A stretch of 8,044 nucleotides of DNA from Methanosarcina sp. UBA5 (lineage in GTDB: Archaea; Halobacteriota; Methanosarcinia; Methanosarcinales; Methanosarcinaceae). A model generated the notes under the pieces. That model ran no database searches and was not told where the DNA came from. It worked only from the letters and a program-made list of their open reading frames with translations. Where the stretch lies: contig NZ_DAVG01000075.1 of the NCBI RefSeq assembly GCF_002505485.1, forward strand, positions 1 through 8,044, read 5' to 3'. This document shows positions 5,911 through 8,044 of the stretch, one piece after another. Every line of letters starts with the position of its first letter. Position 1 is the stretch's first letter. Position numbers and translations under genes: made by a program.

Positions 5911-5930
5911 AGCCTCGAGTGGGAGTTTAA
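5911..5930 (-). pseudogene. tRNA-Thr 3' fragment, candidate attachment site
   Basis: On the minus strand the order is a 7-nt T-loop-like TTAAACT, T-stem 3' strand CCCAC, acceptor 3' strand TCGAGGC, discriminator T, then TTTT as in many archaeal tRNA 3' flanks. CCCAC pairs perfectly with GTGGG of the 5' piece at 1770-1823, and TCGAGGC pairs at all seven positions with its GTCTTGA (two G-U wobbles, explained by two C-to-T changes from GCCTCGA). A lone tRNA 3' end beside recombinase remnants is the usual scar of site-specific integration. The chance of a spurious match is reduced by the combined T-loop, T-stem and acceptor fit. Confidence 0.6.
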
Positions 5931-5941
5931 GGCACAACTGA

Positions 5942-5964
5942 TGAGTTTTCAAATCAATTGAAAT
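5942..5964 (-). repeat. 23-bp imperfect direct repeat, copy 1 (recombinase tail)
   Basis: This matches 6500-6522 at 21 of 23 positions in the same orientation. On the minus strand both copies encode DLKTH, followed by Gln. Here the following sequence enters the tRNA-Thr 3' piece within 12 nt. It appears to be the surviving tail of another recombinase N-terminal fragment. Confidence 0.75.
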
Positions 5965-5996
5965 TTTATTATTCAAATTCAATAGATTTGGGCTTC

Positions 5997-6272
5997 TTAA
6001 GTAGATTTAGACTTATTCTGTTTTTCAATAATGATTTTATTAAATTCTTTTTTAAATTCATAAAATACCAGGACAGATGAATAGATGGAAAAAATTACAT
6101 CGAGAGATGCCATAACTAAATTATTATTAACCCATGATATGTAGCCTATTAGTAAAAACATAACTAAACCAAAGATGGCTGAAATAAGTCCACTAAATAA
6201 AGTATAGCAGAAGATTTCCACAGATTTTTTGGTTATAGAGTCATCTTTATCGGGTTCGTCCACTATTCTCAT
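5997..6272 (-). CDS. Small two-helix membrane protein, unknown function
   Basis: A 91-aa protein that I do not recognise. The N-terminal 18 residues are charged (EPDKDDSITKK), followed by hydrophobic segments at about 22-46 and 53-72, and a lysine-rich tail (KKEFNKIIIEKQNKSKS) likely to be cytoplasmic. The ATG at 6272 is immediately preceded by AAGGG with almost no spacing, so the start is uncertain; the GTG three codons later is an alternative. It lies between the two copies of a 23-bp repeat and between recombinase remnants, so it is probably cargo of a decayed integrated element. Expression is unproven. Confidence 0.55.
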   Translation of the reverse strand: MRIVDEPDKDDSITKKSVEIFCYTLFSGLISAIFGLVMFLLIGYISWVNNNLVMASLDVIFSIYSSVLVFYEFKKEFNKIIIEKQNKSKST

Positions 6273-6463
6273 CCCTTTTTTGCATGATTTTTGATATCCA
6301 AAAACTCATAGTACCTTTTTAGATTTTATGTCTCTTTCTTCTAGTGTTTTAATTAGTTAGTTGGCTCCACAATGCATCATAACATAACTTATAAGAGTTA
6401 CAAATATACCGTCTATACGCTGATCTCTAATCAATTTTTAATAAATTGTAAAGTCCATTTCAC

Positions 6464-6476
6464 AGTCTTGAGAGTT
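6464..6476 (-). other. Possible second, decayed tRNA-Thr attachment remnant
   Basis: The plus-strand AGTCTTGAGAGTT aligns with AGCCTCGAGTGGGAGTT of the tRNA 3' piece at 5911, with a 4-nt gap and two C/T differences. Both follow the DLKTHQ coding repeat at a similar distance. The minus-strand TCAAGAC is also the exact complement of the acceptor strand GTCTTGA at 1817-1823. Short, so tentative. Confidence 0.3.
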
Positions 6477-6499
6477 CGCAAACCGGCTTTAATCTCTGG

Positions 6500-6522
6500 T
6501 GAGTTTTCAAATCAGTTAAAAT
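6500..6522 (-). repeat. 23-bp imperfect direct repeat, copy 2
   Basis: This is the partner of 5942-5964 (21/23 identical), 558 bp away, inside the recombinase N-terminal fragment. The two copies bracket the 91-aa membrane-protein gene. Confidence 0.75.
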
Positions 6523-6825
6523 AGACTCTGCTACTATCTTAAGCGTGGATAAGTATTTAAAAGCCCTGTGCTCACCTATACCATCAGAAAAACAGTAATT
6601 GACAAAATTCAAAAAAAGTTTCTGATTCGTCTCAGATATTTCAGTATCCTTTAATAATCCAGACGTTTCTTTGTGTTTTATCCCCAAATTATTTCGATTT
6701 TTTAATTTTTTATTGTAGTTATATATTATATATAGGTGACCCATTATTTTACTTCAACTTTGAATTTGTTTCATTTTACATAATTACTCCACAACACCAA
6801 AATGGAATTGGAATTTACTCAACGT

Positions 6826-6897
6826 TTAATCTTTTGCGTCGCCTGCTGTTGTATTCTGTATTGGACTTCCAAATAGTTTTGGGTCTGCGAAATTATT
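6826..6897 (-). other. In-frame extension after the TGA of the 107-aa gene
   Basis: Twenty-three sense codons plus TAA continue the frame of the preceding gene: NNFADPKLFGSPIQNTTAGD, then AKD. The soluble composition (Asp, Pro, Gly, Thr) differs from the AT-rich noise around it, suggesting a former C-terminal tail. TGA is a normal stop in Methanosarcina, where only TAG can be recoded for pyrrolysine. Confidence 0.35.
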
Positions 6898-7221
6898 TCA
6901 GGATACAACATAAAGAATGTTAAGTATTGCAGCACCAACAAGGAGAAAGATAATACCGAAAATGGGTACTATAATCACAGACAAAATTGTGTAATCTTCA
7001 AAACTATAATATGGTTCTCCAATGAATTCATTCATATTCGACAGAACAAAAATTATCATGAGTAAACTTAACTGTCCAACACTATACATTCCCCAGATAA
7101 TTTTATCCCCATATCCAAATTTAAGCATTAGTAAACCGATAAGCGCATTTAGAAGCCCGTAAATTATCAGACTTATTGCTGCAAAAGTTAGAGGATCAGC
7201 ATATCCACCAGTCATTGACAT
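6898..7221 (-). CDS. Small three-helix membrane protein, possibly truncated
   Basis: A 107-aa hydrophobic protein that I do not recognise. Membrane segments are at about 12-35, 42-61 and 78-105, with a polar loop NMNEFIGEPYYSFED between the last two. No strong ribosome site precedes the ATGs at 7221 or 7215. The TGA stop is followed in the same frame by 23 more sense codons with protein-like composition (ending FGSPIQNTTAGDAKD) before TAA at 6826-6828, so a longer ancestral protein of about 131 residues may have been cut by a nonsense change. It lies between the tiny-gene unit and the recombinase fragment, probably accessory DNA. Confidence 0.55.
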   Translation of the reverse strand: MSMTGGYADPLTFAAISLIIYGLLNALIGLLMLKFGYGDKIIWGMYSVGQLSLLMIIFVLSNMNEFIGEPYYSFEDYTILSVIIVPIFGIIFLLVGAAILNILYVVS

Positions 7222-7451
7222 TCTACTGTAAAAATCAGCGGGTCTTAGTATGACCTTTTTTCAGGTTTGATGTAATCCATAAAATATTTTACTTAAAAAT
7301 ATCTCATGGTTCAATATATAGTTATCATATATACCGAAATTTCTGGAATATATTAAAGAAATTGTATATTTCAATAACATTGACCCAAGTTTAAGAACCT
7401 AGGTAATTTAAAATGATTTATAAATAGTAAGATACATACAATATAATAAAA

Positions 7452-7474
7452 AGGAGAGTATTTATTCCTCTCCT
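7452..7474 (-). terminator. Stem-loop terminator of the tiny-gene unit
   Basis: On the minus strand AGGAGAG (7474-7468) pairs with CTCTCCT (7458-7452) around a 9-nt loop, followed directly by TTTTTATTATATT. This is a perfect 7-bp stem plus U-tract. The stop codon of the 22-aa gene lies in the loop, the same arrangement as at the end of cydB. Confidence 0.7.
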
Positions 7475-7530
7475 ATTTCTTTTCTAAACTCAATGTAATC
7501 TCTCTCGACTTCTTCAAGTTCGTGTTCCAT
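7462..7530 (-). CDS. 22-aa acidic small protein
   Basis: The ORF encodes MEHELEEVERDYIEFRKEIG followed by EE, a highly charged, probably helical peptide. It is called because GAGGGG lies 5 nt before the ATG, the gene begins 14 nt after the stop of the zinc-ribbon gene upstream, and a stem-loop with a U-tract overlaps its stop. No family is recognised. It may be a partner or regulator of the zinc ribbon, or a translated leader-like peptide. Only ribosome profiling or peptide data would prove it. Confidence 0.6.
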   Translation of the reverse strand: MEHELEEVERDYIEFRKEIGEE

Positions 7531-7544
7531 TTTATCCCCTCTTT

Positions 7545-7685
7545 TCATCCGTAAATCATGATTGAATCGAGTCTTGCAGTACCTACTTTTGTCCAGTACT
7601 TGCATATGTTACAATACTGAGTCTTACCATCTGAGTGCAATTTCAGATCAGAATGGCATTTTGGACATATTTTTAGATGTTTCAT
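7545..7685 (-). CDS. 46-aa zinc-ribbon small protein
   Basis: The protein begins MKHLKICPKCHSDLKLHSDG and continues with QYCNICKYWTKVGTARLDS. Cys7/Cys10 and Cys25/Cys28 form two CxxC knuckles 14 residues apart, a classic zinc-ribbon fold that could bind nucleic acid or protein. AAGGAG lies 7 nt before the ATG at 7685. A possible promoter is the TTTAATATAATTTA stretch around 7767-7780 on the minus strand, giving a leader of about 60 nt. It is followed after 14 nt by the 22-aa gene, and the pair ends in a strong stem-loop, so they are probably one transcript. Small zinc-ribbon proteins are common in methanogens; this one is not assigned to a named family. Confidence 0.75.
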   Translation of the reverse strand: MKHLKICPKCHSDLKLHSDGKTQYCNICKYWTKVGTARLDSIMIYG

Positions 7686-7832
7686 AAATAAACTCCTTGA
7701 AATTAGAAGATTAGCAACCTATGGGAATTCCTTTATTTTATCCCAACTCCAGCACATAGTAATATCATAAATTATATTAAATAAATGACATCAAAAATAG
7801 GATTCAAGCAAAAAATTATTTGACGTAAAAAA

Positions 7833-7868
7833 TTTCAAGTTCATTATAGAGTAAAACTTGAACTGAAA
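7833..7868. repeat. Inverted repeat with 15-nt loop
   Basis: TTTCAAGTTCA (7833-7843) pairs with TGAACTGAAA (7859-7868) with a single bulged base. It lies in the otherwise unexplained stretch upstream of the zinc-ribbon gene (7686-8044). No T-run follows on the plus strand. Role unknown. Confidence 0.45.
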
Positions 7869-8007
7869 AAACACAACATTCGTTATATATCTAAAGTACA
7901 ACTTTAAATTCTGAAACTCTCATTTGAGAATAAAATTGGTTTTACCGACTTTATACTTAGTATGAACTCAGCCTGCAGATACTGAGATTTGTCTAAAGTC
8001 AACGTGA

Positions 8008-8044
8008 ATTTATATAAAAATAAAAAAAATGAGACTTGAAGTCT
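8008..8044 (+). promoter_or_regulatory. Candidate TATA box and palindrome at the window edge
   Basis: ATTTATATAAAAA (8008-8020) is a good TATA match on the plus strand. An ATG at 8029 opens a frame (MRLEV) running off the window, and AGACTT-G-AAGTCT (8032-8044) is a perfect 6-bp-arm palindrome ending exactly at the edge. The palindrome would sit near the transcription start, as an operator would. Whether a gene follows cannot be judged from five codons, and no ribosome site is present. Confidence 0.3.

Larger units (their letters stand above)
6460..6744 (-). pseudogene. Tyrosine recombinase (integrase), N-terminal fragment
   Basis: A 94-codon ORF whose residues about 27-79 match the N-terminal SAM-like DNA-binding domain of archaeal XerC/D-type integrases: LLKDTEISETNQKLFLNFVN, YCFSDGIGEHRAFKYLSTLK, IVAESILTDL. 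Family resemblance ends there; the last 15 residues (KTHQRLKPVCELSRL) do not continue the family and the catalytic domain is absent. Residues 1-24 are also atypical and the ATG at 6744 has no ribosome site. The C-terminal end runs into a sequence resembling the tRNA-Thr 3' end (6464-6476), which fits an int(N) fragment left when an SSV-type element integrates. It could be translated as a short DNA-binding protein, but this is unlikely. Confidence 0.65.

Noticed and set aside
1..8044. CRISPR array or phage/plasmid defence system
   Set aside because: No regularly spaced repeats of CRISPR length and no nuclease, helicase or toxin motifs were found in either strand.

Overview
The window looks like chromosomal DNA of a methanogenic archaeon of the Methanosarcina type. 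The sequence is AT-rich, spacers are long and full of decayed mobile DNA, starts are preceded by GGAG/GAGGGG-type ribosome sites, and possible promoters are TTTATATA-like TATA boxes. The core is a cytochrome bd oxidase operon with a Fur/PerR-type regulator, a gene set known from oxygen-tolerant Methanosarcina. The genus is inferred from gene style, not from a database search.

Left part (1-1480, + strand): an internal scrap of an ISL3-family transposase (88-474) with a 9-bp duplication and a probable 1-nt frameshift, an empty AT-rich stretch, then an intact DUF6325-like gene (922-1479). The 783-nt spacer that follows holds a T-rich candidate terminator, the first ~53 nt of a decayed tRNA-Thr(GGT) gene (minus strand), an 84-bp MITE-like inverted repeat and small repeats.

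Centre (2257-5304, minus strand): transcription order is Fur/PerR-like regulator, cydA, cydB. cydA and cydB overlap by 4 nt and end in a stem-loop that covers the cydB stop codon. The 256-nt gap before cydA contains a TATA-like box, a perfect 13-bp tandem repeat just downstream of it, and a compact H-type pseudoknot topology. CydA keeps all haem ligands and the proton-path glutamates; CydB has lost two normally acidic positions. The regulator has a four-Cys zinc site and a PerR-type metal site. Together they suggest oxygen or peroxide sensing tied to oxygen-consuming respiration or detoxification.

Right part (5305-8044, minus strand): accessory DNA. It holds two remnants of tyrosine recombinases (N-terminal domain only), a 3' tRNA piece (5911-5930) whose acceptor and T stems are complementary to the distant 5' tRNA-Thr piece, a 23-bp imperfect repeat that places recombinase sequence next to that tRNA piece, two small membrane-protein genes, and a two-gene unit of very small genes: a 46-aa zinc ribbon and a 22-aa acidic peptide, each with a good ribosome site and sharing a terminator. 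The most interesting reading is a repeatedly used tRNA-Thr attachment site, where elements with SSV-type (split-on-integration) recombinases entered and decayed around the cydAB locus.
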